From: Paraburkholderia tropica
Lineage (GTDB): Bacteria; Pseudomonadota; Gammaproteobacteria; Burkholderiales; Burkholderiaceae
DNA: 64,000 bases
NCBI RefSeq assembly: GCF_900109265.1
Contig: NZ_FNZM01000012.1
Location: forward strand, 1 to 64,000
Reading direction: 5' to 3'
The notes beneath the pieces are model-generated. The model was not told where the DNA came from. It did not search any database and saw only the letters and a program-made list of their open reading frames with translations. The position numbers and the translations under genes were made by a program. Below, in pieces: positions 38,001 to 43,283 of this stretch; position 1 is the stretch's first letter, and the number at the start of each line of letters is the position of its first letter.

Positions 38001-40271
38001 ACCCGACGCGCCGCTGATATCGAAGCCCGTGCCCGCGTTCGCGAGCGTGAGCGCGCCCGTCGAGGCCAGCGAGCCGCCCGCGCCCAGCGCGATCTTGCCC
38101 ACGTTGACCGTCGTGCCGCCGGTGTAGGTGTTCGCGCCCGAGAGCGTCTGCGTGCCGCTGCCCTGTTTGACGAGACCGCCCGTGCCGCTGACGACGCCCG
38201 CGAAGGTCTGGTTCGTTGCATCGCCGAACGTCAGCGTGTTCGCGCCGAGCGCGAGCGTGCTGCCCGTCACGCCCGAGAGCGCGCCGACCGTCCGCGCACC
38301 CGATGCGCCGCTGAGATCGAAATTCGCGCCGCTCGCGCCCAGCGTGAGCGCGCCCGCCGACGCGAGATTGCCCGCGCCCGAGAGCGCGAGCGTGCCCGCA
38401 TTGATCGTCGTGCCGCCCGTGTAGGTATTGACGCCCGTGAGCGTCGCCGTGCCGCTGCCTTGCCTGGTCACGCCGCCCGTGCCGCTGATCACGCCGCTGA
38501 AGGTCTGCGCGGTCGCATCGCCGAACGTGAGGCTGCGCGCGCCGAGCGTGACGTTGCCCGAACCGGAGAGCGCGCCGATCGTCTGATTCGCGCCCGATCC
38601 GCTGATATCGAGCGCCGCGCCCGTGCTCGCGAGATTGACCGCGCCCGTCGCCGCGAGCTTGCCGCCCGTGCCGAGCGCGAGCGTGCCCGCGTTGATCGTC
38701 GTGCCGCCCGTGTAGGTGTTGACGCCCGTGAGCGTCACGGTGGCCGCGCCGCTCTTCACCAGCGCGCCCGTGCCGGCGATCACGCCGCTGAGCGTCGCCG
38801 CATTGCTGCCGCCGAGCGTGAGCGTGTTCGCGCCGAGATTGACCGCGTTGCCGAGCGTGAGGCCCGCCGTGCTCGTATCGAGCGTGGCCGCGCCGCCCAC
38901 GTTGAGCGCGCCGCTGCCGAGCGCCGCCGCGTTGCCCGCGACGAGCGAGCCGCCGTTCAGGTTCGTGCCGCCGCTATACGTGTTTGCGCCCGTGAGCGTG
39001 AGCGCCGCGGTGCCGGTCTTGGTCAGCGCGCCGGTGCCCGACAGCACGCCCGAGAGCGTGAACGCATTGCTGCCTTGCGCGATGAGTCCGCCCGTGCCGA
39101 GCGAAATCGTATTCGCGATGTTCAGGCCCGCCGCCGCGGCTTCGAGCGCGCCGCCCGTCGCCGTGATCGTGCCGGTGCCGAGACTCGTGGCGTTATCGAC
39201 GATGGCCGTCGCGGTGCTGGCGAGCGTCGCGTCGAGCGCGCCCGACGGACCGTTGAGCGTCCACGTCCCGCTCTCCAGCGAGAGATGGTTGAAGTTGATG
39301 TAGTTGGACATCGTGACCTGGCCGGCCGCCGGACCGCCCGTGGCCTGCGCGAGATGCAGCGTGTTATTGCCGCCGCTGCCGCCATCCACGTAACCGGCCT
39401 GCGCAAAGCCCAGATTCACGCCGACGAGACCGAGCACGCCCACATACGCCCCCGTGCCCGCCGACACCGACGAACCCGTGTACGCATAGAAGTTGTTGGT
39501 GCTGCCCGCGCCCATCGACACGCTGCCGATCACGCTGCCCGTGTTGCGGAACGTGTTGCCCGCCGTCGACGCCTGAAAGCCCACGCGGCCCGAGATCGTG
39601 CCGTTGTTCGTGAAGTTGACCTGACCGCCGCCGTACACCGCGGCGGTGACGCGATCGGCGGGCGCGACCGTCACGCCCGCGATGGCGCTGGAACCGATCG
39701 TGCCGTTATTGACGATGTTGCTCACGCCGCCCGCGCCGTTCTGCACGGCGAGCGCCAGCCCGGTGAGATTCGACAGATTGACGGTGACGAGCTGCGCGGT
39801 GCCGTTCATCGTGCCGTTGTTGGTCACGTTGATGGTGCTCGCGCTGCTGTTGCCGATCACCGTGCCGCTCGACAGGATGCTCAGTATGCCTAAAAGAGAA
39901 GGATCAATCGTGCCGCTATTATTGAAGGTGACGTTGCTGCCCGTGAGCGACACCGCCGTTCCGCCCACGCCGAGCAGGACGCCGAAGTTGGTCGTGGAAT
40001 CGGCGTTGACGGTGATACCGCTGGTGGTATTCGCATAGTTCGGCGCGAGCGGATTGGCTGCGCCCGTGCAATTCACCACCGAGCCTGCCGTCGTGCAGGT
40101 CGTCGCCTGCGCGCGGCCTGGCGTCAGCAGGAAAATGCATAACGCAATAACCAAAGAAGCGCACAACGAAGCGCACTGAACAATCAACGCGACAATAACG
40201 TCGCCGGAAACAAAGCCGCCCATTGCGCGAGGCGCAACGCGTAGCACGCAAATACCGTTCGATTCCCTCAC
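29016..40271 (-). CDS. Giant autotransporter adhesin with about 30 beta-strand repeats
   Basis: 3,751 residues. An atypical signal peptide of about 56 residues ends LLTPGRAQA. A cysteine-containing N-terminal passenger region follows (to about residue 420), then about 30 autotransporter-associated beta-strand repeats (TIGR02601/PATR type, core LTGANTYTGGTTINAGTLALG) forming a long beta-solenoid, then an autotransporter beta-barrel in the last about 270 residues ending AWRF, as expected for BAM recognition. This is a type Va secretion protein displayed on the surface, probably for adhesion or aggregation. GTG 40271 is chosen because AAGGGGAAAGGG lies directly upstream; an ATG at 40358 opens the frame earlier without one. 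No proteolytic catalytic motif was noticed in the passenger. Transcribed towards the convergent nucleotidyltransferase. Confidence 0.93.
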   Translation of the reverse strand: MRESNGICVLRVAPRAMGGFVSGDVIVALIVQCASLCASLVIALCIFLLTPGRAQATTCTTAGSVVNCTGAANPLAPNYANTTSGITVNADSTTNFGVLLGVGGTAVSLTGSNVTFNNSGTIDPSLLGILSILSSGTVIGNSSASTINVTNNGTMNGTAQLVTVNLSNLTGLALAVQNGAGGVSNIVNNGTIGSSAIAGVTVAPADRVTAAVYGGGQVNFTNNGTISGRVGFQASTAGNTFRNTGSVIGSVSMGAGSTNNFYAYTGSSVSAGTGAYVGVLGLVGVNLGFAQAGYVDGGSGGNNTLHLAQATGGPAAGQVTMSNYINFNHLSLESGTWTLNGPSGALDATLASTATAIVDNATSLGTGTITATGGALEAAAAGLNIANTISLGTGGLIAQGSNAFTLSGVLSGTGALTKTGTAALTLTGANTYSGGTNLNGGSLVAGNAAALGSGALNVGGAATLDTSTAGLTLGNAVNLGANTLTLGGSNAATLSGVIAGTGALVKSGAATVTLTGVNTYTGGTTINAGTLALGTGGKLAATGAVNLASTGAALDISGSGANQTIGALSGSGNVTLGARSLTFGDATAQTFSGVISGTGGVTRQGSGTATLTGVNTYTGGTTINAGTLALSGAGNLASAGALTLGASGANFDLSGASGARTVGALSGVTGSTLALGANTLTFGDATNQTFAGVVSGTGGLVKQGSGTQTLSGANTYTGGTTVNVGKIALGAGGSLASTGALTLANAGTGFDISGASGAQTIGALSGVAGSTLALGTNALTFGTTTNQTFAGVISGTGGLVKQGSGTQTLTGANTYTGGTTINAGTLALGAGGSLAAAGGVTLAGAGAGFDISAASGAQTIGALSGVSGTTVALGANALTFGNATNQTFAGVIGGTGGVVKQGTGTQTLSGANTYTGGTTVNAGTLALSGAGALAANSALTLANAGSVFDLGAASGARSIGVLNGVTGSAINLGANALTLGGAANGAFAGAINGTGGIVKQGAGVETLTGANTYTGGTTVNAGTLALGAGGSLASTGAVNLANAGAGFDISAATGAQTIGALSGVSGTTVSLGANGLTFGDATNQTFAGTISGTGGLTTQGSGVETLSGANTYSGGTALNAGGLVLGNASALGSGVLTIGGPASLDNTSAITLANGVVLNGALTVLGSNALTLASGLSGTGSLTKNGAATLTLNGANTFTGGTAVNAGTLALGAGATLGGNVALNGAGSTLDLSGAGGNQTLGALSGVAGSALALGANTLSFGDATNQSFAGVISGTGGLVKNGAGVETLSGANTYSGGTTLNAGGIVVGNNAALGTGAVTVAGPASLDSSAASTLANAFTLGNSLTVGGSNALTLNGVLSGAGGLTKNGAATLTLGGANTYTGGTTINAGTLALGAGGALASTGAVSLAGTGAGLDISGASAAQTLGALSGVAGSSVTLGANALTFGDASDQTFAGAIGGTGGIVKQGSGTQTLTGANTYTGGTTIDAGTLALGAGGSLASTGAVNLAGTGAGFDISGASGAQTIGALSGVGGTTVTLGANALTFGDATNQTFAGAIGGSGGLVKNGTGTETLTGANTYSGGTTLNAGGLVVGNDSALGTGAVTVNGAATLDGSTATTLANDFILNSGLTVVGSNDVTLNGVLAGTGGLTKNGLATLTLNGANTYTGGTNINAGTLALGANASLASTGIVDVATGATFDLSAGNGQQQFGTLIGGGTVLLGGNSLTLGSDVDGTFSGSIGGTGGLLKIGSGTETLTGANTFTGGTTIDAGTLALGLGGSLAATGAVDLANAGTGFDISAAAANQTIGGLSGVGGSTVTLGGNTLTFGDAGNETFGGTLGGTGGIVKQGSGTETLTGANTYTGGTTIDAGTLALGAGGSLASTGSVALAGAGAGFDISGATGAQTIGALSGVDGTTVSLGANSLIFGDASDQTLASAITGTGGIVKQGSGTETLTGTNTYTGTTTINDGTLALSGSGTLSASSDVTLANAGTSLDVSGSTIAPTIGALNGVSGSTVALGGNTLTLGSANDGTFAGSIGGTGGIVKSGTDTETLTGANTYTGGTTINSGTLALGAGGSLASTGSVALAGAGAGFDISGATGAQTIGALSGVDGTTVSLGGNSLIFGDASDQTLASAITGTGGIVKQGSGTETLTGTNTYTGATTINDGTLALSGSGTLSASSDVTLANAGTSLDVSGATVAPTIGALNGVSGSTVALGGNTLTLGSANDGTFAGSIGGTGGIVKSGTDTETLTGANTYTGGTTINSGTLALGAGGSLASTGAVNLANAGAGFDISGATGAQTVGALSGATGSTVNLGANSLTFGDASNQTVGSTIEGTGGIVKQGSGTETLTGANTFSGGTTLNAGGLVVGNDAALGTGAVTVNGASTLDSTAPVTLGNDITLNDGLTVLGSNDLTLNGVLSGTGGLTKDGAATLTLNGTNTYTGGTTVNAGTLALGANASLASTGIVDVADGATFDLSAGNGQQQFGTLVGGGTVNLGSNDLTLGSATDGTYTGGIAGTGGVTKIGSGTETLTGANTYTGGTTIDAGTLAIGAGGSLASTGAVTLANAGTGFDISGASAAQTIGALSGVAGSSVTLGGNTLTFGDTTDQTFGGTIDGTGGIVKQGSGTETLTGANTYTGGTTVDAGTLALGAGGSLASTGAVNLANSGAGFDISGASGAQTIGALSGVGGTTVSLGANSLTFGDASDQTVGSTISGTGGIVKQGSGSETLTGANTYSGGTTLNAGGLVVGNDAALGTGAVTVNGASTLDSTAPVTLGNDITLNNGLTVLGSNDLTLNGALSGTGGLTKDGAATLTLNGANTYTGGTTINAGTLALGANASLAASGIVDVANGATFDLSAGNGQQQFGTLVGGGTINLGANTLTLGDATDGTFTGGIAGTGGGIVKQGSGTETLTGTSTYTGATTISDGTLALAGGGTLSDSTNVNLANAGTSFDISGSDSTATPTVGSLSGVGGTSVTLGGNTLTLGGGSDGSYGGTISGTGGIVKAGAGTQTLTGANTYSGGTTLEGGTLVAGNDAALGTGTLTVAAPATLDASTAVTLANAVALNDTLTIGGSADTVLSGVVSGTGAVVKNGAADLTLTGANTYSGGTTLNDGTLTVGSNTALGTGGLTVNGGTLALGTTGGAPLDVTVGSLDGASGSSVSLGNSSLTVNGGGSYAGSLTGTGSVTKSGSGTLTLGGTSTYSGPTTVSGGTLDVSGSTANSTATVQNGATLTGTGTVGGLIVQSGGTAAALTPGQSLNVAGNVTFESGSNYQVAATPTQAGKIAATGTATLNGGAVSVLAGQGAWSPQTQYPILTAAGGVSGAFQSVSSNLAFLTPSLSYTPNTVNLTLTRNDQPFTSVAVTPNQSSVATAVASLSTTGPLYQSILATDAATARQAYNMIDGQLISDAKTVFLLDTRYLRDAVTDRLRQGLAPTDGPLGALSSGPALCDSRLSQGAMSGDSVHGGSQGACANSTPYQPVVWAQGYGADSRLAGDANAAGLDRTTAGFIGGADMALNDQWRVGVAGGFAHSSLENGLNSSASVDTYHVAMYGGAQYGPIGVRLGAAYTWNDASEDRYPAFTGFSDHDSANYDAKAAQVFGEVGYAVPFDRFAVEPFAGLAYVNLHSDGFSENGGQSALRAQGDTENIGFSTLGLRVATRLGELPLASVSAHAMAGWRHAFGNTQPTSTLAFIDGGSAFSVAGVPIARDTAVVELGLDASVAKNLTLGVAYSGQYGGGSHDNAISGRLAWRF
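30650..39010 (-). repeat. Array of about 30 coding repeats, mostly 297 bp (99 aa)
   Basis: The core (L)(T/N/S)GANTYTGGTT occurs about 30 times. The most common spacing is 297 bp, shown by recurrent identical boundaries at 36940, 37237 and 37534 and again at 37831, 38128 and 38425. Other spacings reflect a shorter 'SGGTTLNAGGLVVGN' module and a module with GNGQQQFGTL. Copies differ by scattered substitutions, and no frameshift interrupts the 8.4-kb array. Confidence 0.9.
33481..34668 (-). repeat. Two nearly identical 594-bp tandem higher-order units
   Basis: Inside the array a pair of 99-aa repeats (one with NTYTGATTINDG or NTYTGTTTINDG, one with NTYTGGTTINSG) is duplicated head to tail, offset 594 bp. 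For example the unusual 'GAGTTGATCG' variant appears at 33481 and again 594 bp later. The copies differ at few sites, so the duplication is recent. Confidence 0.8.
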
Positions 40272-41074
40272 GCCCTTTCCCCTTAGAAGATCGTGAATCG
40301 GCACTACGTCGATATCCGTTTCGCAGGCGCGCACAGACCCGTCCCGCACTGATGGCATGCGCGAGTCAAATCGGCGCCGTCGCGGCCGTGCGCGCGCGGG
40401 CGCCGGTCATGGACGGCGCGCGCAGACACGCAACGCAAGGCGCACGGGCGCTTTGCGGGCAAGCGGCGATCAAGGCGAACGGATGGCGGCCGCGGACGAG
40501 CAACACGCGTACAGCAAGCGTGCAGGACTCGCCGCGCCAATCAGGATGGGCTGGTGAGCGGTTTCATGGAGGGTGCCTCCCGGTGTACTCTCGTGGATCG
40601 TTTGTTCACATCATTGACTGTCATCCAGAGCATAGACAAAAGCTTGCTTACTTCAAGCTTTAAATCGCGCTTTAAATCATTTTTTGCGAACTGGATTAAA
40701 TTACGGTAAAACCGCCAATATCTAAAATCGCGCCCAGCAAAATTGACAGGGAACGGCATATGCGAATCGCTTTTTAAAGCGCGGAAATAACTGCTTTGAA
40801 TGGCGATAAATACCGGTAAAAAATTCGTGCGAGCCGCCTGGATCATGGACGGACTATGTTTAAAGCGGGAATGCCGTCTGCTCGACCTTGTCCGATATAT
40901 TGCCGGGCCTGCGCCGCACAGTTTGGCTGTCAGGCAGCGCGATCATCGAGTCACGAAATCGCTGCGCAAGTGCGCCATAACCTGAAAAAAGAAAAAGCCC
41001 GCTCGAAGCGGGCTTTTTTTCTTAAGACCGTTGCCGACGCAACCAGTCAAGGCACAACGACGCACATCAACGCA
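40272..41074. promoter_or_regulatory. AT-rich 0.8-kb spacer upstream of the autotransporter
   Basis: About 40600-40860 is clearly richer in A+T than the surroundings. It contains direct repeats CTTTAAATC at about 40658 and 40669, and inverted repeats around AAGCTT (40640-40662) and GCTTTTTAAAGC (about 40769). An open frame at 40541-40846 on the minus strand has no family resemblance or ribosome binding site. The segment probably holds the autotransporter promoter and may be bound by H-NS/MvaT-like silencers; this is inference from composition. Confidence 0.45.
40992..41020. terminator. Bidirectional Rho-independent terminator after wspR
   Basis: AGCCCGCT (40996-41003) pairs with AGCGGGCT (41007-41014) around CGA. 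An A-run precedes and a run of seven T follows, so it works on both strands. On the minus strand it lies 55 bases past the wspR stop and ends the wsp operon, separating it from the autotransporter gene. Confidence 0.9.
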
Positions 41075-42190
41075 TCAATTCCGCCCCGACACACCCGTCG
41101 AAAACTCCACGCGGTTGCGCCCTTCTCGCTTGGCGCGATAGAGCGCGGCGTCGGCTTCCTCGATCAGCGCGGTTTCGGCGATGCCCACCGTCGGCGTCAA
41201 CGTCGCTACGCCCACGCTGATCGTCAGATGCTCGCTCACCTTCGAGCCGACGTGCGGCAGTTGCAGCGCGGCCACGTCGCGGCGCATCTTCTCCGCGAGC
41301 ATGCGCGCGAACACGCTGCCCGCGCCCGGCAGCACCACGGCGAACTCCTCGCCGCCAAAACGCGCCACCAGATCGCGCGGCTGCTTCACCTCGCGGCGGA
41401 TCGTCGTGGCGACCGAGCGCAGCACGTTGTCGCCGGCCACGTGGCCGTAGGTGTCGTTATAAGGCTTGAAGTAATCGACGTCGATCATCAGCAGCGACAT
41501 CTCGGTGCTCTCGCGCTGCGCGCGACGCCATTCCGCGCCGAGAAATTCGTCGAGATAGCGGCGATTCGACAGCCCCGTCAAGCCATCCGAATGCGTGAGA
41601 CGGCGCAATTCCAGATTCGCCTTCAGCAGTTCCTGCTGCGAGCGGCGCAGCGCGCGGTACGCCTCGTCGCGCTGGAGCATGTTCACATAGGAGCGCGAGT
41701 GATACTTGATGCGCGCGATCAGTTCGATGCTGTCCGGCAGCTTCACGAGGTAATCGTTCGCGCCCGCCGCGAACGCCGCGCTCTTGATCGCGGGTTCTTC
41801 CTTGGTCGACAGCACGATGATCGGCACGTCGCGCGTGGCGTCGTTGGCGCGATAGGCGCGCACGAGCGTGAGGCCGTCGGTGCCCGGCATCACGAGGTCC
41901 TGCAGGATCACCGTGGGCCGCACTTCCCCGGCCATGCGCACGGCCTGCTCCGGATGCGCGCAGTAATGGAAGTCGATCTCGCGCTCGGCGGACAGCGCGC
42001 GCCGCACGGCCTCGGCGACGATCGCCTGGTCGTCGACGAGCAGCACCATCATCGGCACGTCCGCGTTCGGCAACGGCTGTTCGAGCGCGGTGCGCACGGC
42101 CTCCAGCGCCCGTTCGAGCGAAGCCTCGTCGGGGCCGCCATCGGCAAGTGCGGGCTCGGCTCCGGGTGTCAGATTCGGCTTCTCGGTCAT
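41075..42190 (-). CDS. wspR: WspR response regulator diguanylate cyclase
   Basis: 371 residues. Receiver domain with the acidic pair D53-D54, phospho-acceptor D98 and K130; a helical linker (about 170-205); a GGDEF domain with GGEEF at about 279-283. Phosphorylation by WspE should activate c-di-GMP synthesis and so biofilm formation. The inhibitory I-site, RxxD in Pseudomonas WspR, reads QPRD here, lacking the Arg at the first position, so product inhibition may be weakened. ATG 42190 is the start by family alignment; the longer frame to 42310 overlaps wspF. Last gene of the wsp operon, 64 bp after wspF, followed by a terminator. Confidence 0.93.
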   Translation of the reverse strand: MTEKPNLTPGAEPALADGGPDEASLERALEAVRTALEQPLPNADVPMMVLLVDDQAIVAEAVRRALSAEREIDFHYCAHPEQAVRMAGEVRPTVILQDLVMPGTDGLTLVRAYRANDATRDVPIIVLSTKEEPAIKSAAFAAGANDYLVKLPDSIELIARIKYHSRSYVNMLQRDEAYRALRRSQQELLKANLELRRLTHSDGLTGLSNRRYLDEFLGAEWRRAQRESTEMSLLMIDVDYFKPYNDTYGHVAGDNVLRSVATTIRREVKQPRDLVARFGGEEFAVVLPGAGSVFARMLAEKMRRDVAALQLPHVGSKVSEHLTISVGVATLTPTVGIAETALIEEADAALYRAKREGRNRVEFSTGVSGRN

Positions 42191-42254
42191 GATTTCGGTC
42201 GCATGATGTGGGTCGGATCGAAGCTCGGTACGTGCTTCGACCCGGTTCCTCTCG

Positions 42255-43283
42255 TTACTCGGGTCGCCCCGCGCCGGGCAGTCCGACGCGTTGGCAAAGT
42301 TCGGCGGCAATCACGGGCAGCGGCAAAATCGCGCGCGCGGCATCGAGCGCGGCGGCGGCCTTCGGCATGCCGTAGACGGCGCTCGTCGCGGCGTCCTGCG
42401 AGATCGTGTAATAGCCCTTCGCACGCATGGCCTTCAGGCCGATCGCGCCGTCGCGGCCCATGCCGGTCAGCAGCACGCCGATGGCCGTGCCGCGCCAGTG
42501 CTCGACCACGCTGTGAAAGAACGTGTCGACGGAAGGCCGGTACGGCGTGTCCGCCGGCTCGCGGGTGTAAGCGAGCTTGCCGGCGGCCGTCATGCACAGA
42601 TGGTCGTTGGTGGCCGCGAGCAGCGCCTCGCCGGGCGTGGGCCGGTCGCCTTCCTTGGCGACGCGCACCTTCAGCGCGGCCTGGCCGTCGAGCCAGTCGG
42701 CCATTCCCGCCGCGAACGACTGATCGACGTGCTGCACGATCACGATCCCGGCGTTGAAGCTGGCCGGCAGCGCGCCCAGCACGGTGGCGAGCGCCGTGGG
42801 GCCGCCCGCCGATGCGCCGATCGCCACCAGCGGCGTGCGCGCGTCGGTGGCGATCGCGCTGGCGCCCTGGGTGCGCGCGACGTCGCTCACCACGTTCACG
42901 CGGCCGATCTGTTCGATCTTCGCGAGCAGCAGATCCATCGTGCGGCGCGCATCGGGGCCCGCGAGCGTGGGCGTGTCGACGGCGTCGAGCGCACCCGCGC
43001 CCATCGCCTCGTAGACGCGCCAGGCGTTCGCGCCAACGCTGCTCGTGACGATCAGGATGGGGCACGGCGAGCGCGCCATGATGCGCCGCGTGGCTTCCAC
43101 GCCGTCGAGCCTGGGCATGACGAGATCCATCAGGATCACGTCGGGCGGCTGCGCGGCGCAGAAGTCCACCGCCTGTTCGCCGTCCTGCGCCACCCATAGC
43201 ACACGATGCCCCGGCCGCCTGGCGATGGCGTGACGCAACGCCTCCACGGCCAGCGGCATGTCGTTCGCGATGCCGATATTCAT
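42255..43283 (-). CDS. wspF: WspF, CheB-type methylesterase
   Basis: 342 residues. Receiver domain with D53, then a CheB methylesterase domain with catalytic S158 (GASAGG), H185 (VQHVDQSF) and D278 (GMGRDGA). It removes methyl groups from the receptor WspA and so resets the pathway; loss of WspF in pseudomonads and Burkholderia leaves WspR constantly active and gives wrinkly, biofilm-rich colonies. Its ATG overlaps the wspE stop by one base (TGATG). All catalytic residues are present, so this copy looks functional. Confidence 0.95.
   Translation of the reverse strand: MNIGIANDMPLAVEALRHAIARRPGHRVLWVAQDGEQAVDFCAAQPPDVILMDLVMPRLDGVEATRRIMARSPCPILIVTSSVGANAWRVYEAMGAGALDAVDTPTLAGPDARRTMDLLLAKIEQIGRVNVVSDVARTQGASAIATDARTPLVAIGASAGGPTALATVLGALPASFNAGIVIVQHVDQSFAAGMADWLDGQAALKVRVAKEGDRPTPGEALLAATNDHLCMTAAGKLAYTREPADTPYRPSVDTFFHSVVEHWRGTAIGVLLTGMGRDGAIGLKAMRAKGYYTISQDAATSAVYGMPKAAAALDAARAILPLPVIAAELCQRVGLPGAGRPE

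Noticed and set aside
30650..39010. Regular repeats considered as a CRISPR array or VNTR in non-coding DNA
   Set aside because: Unit length 297 bp, no spacers, and an intact reading frame of beta-strand repeats throughout.
34731..39893. A 1,720-codon open frame on the plus strand opposite the autotransporter
   Set aside because: It is a shadow of the periodic, GC-rich repeat array: composition is Arg/Ala-rich without any domain, and it has no ribosome binding site. The minus-strand frame has a signal peptide, known repeats and a beta-barrel.
40541..40846. A 101-codon frame on the minus strand in the AT-rich spacer
   Set aside because: No recognisable family, no ribosome binding site, and composition explained by the AT-rich regulatory segment.
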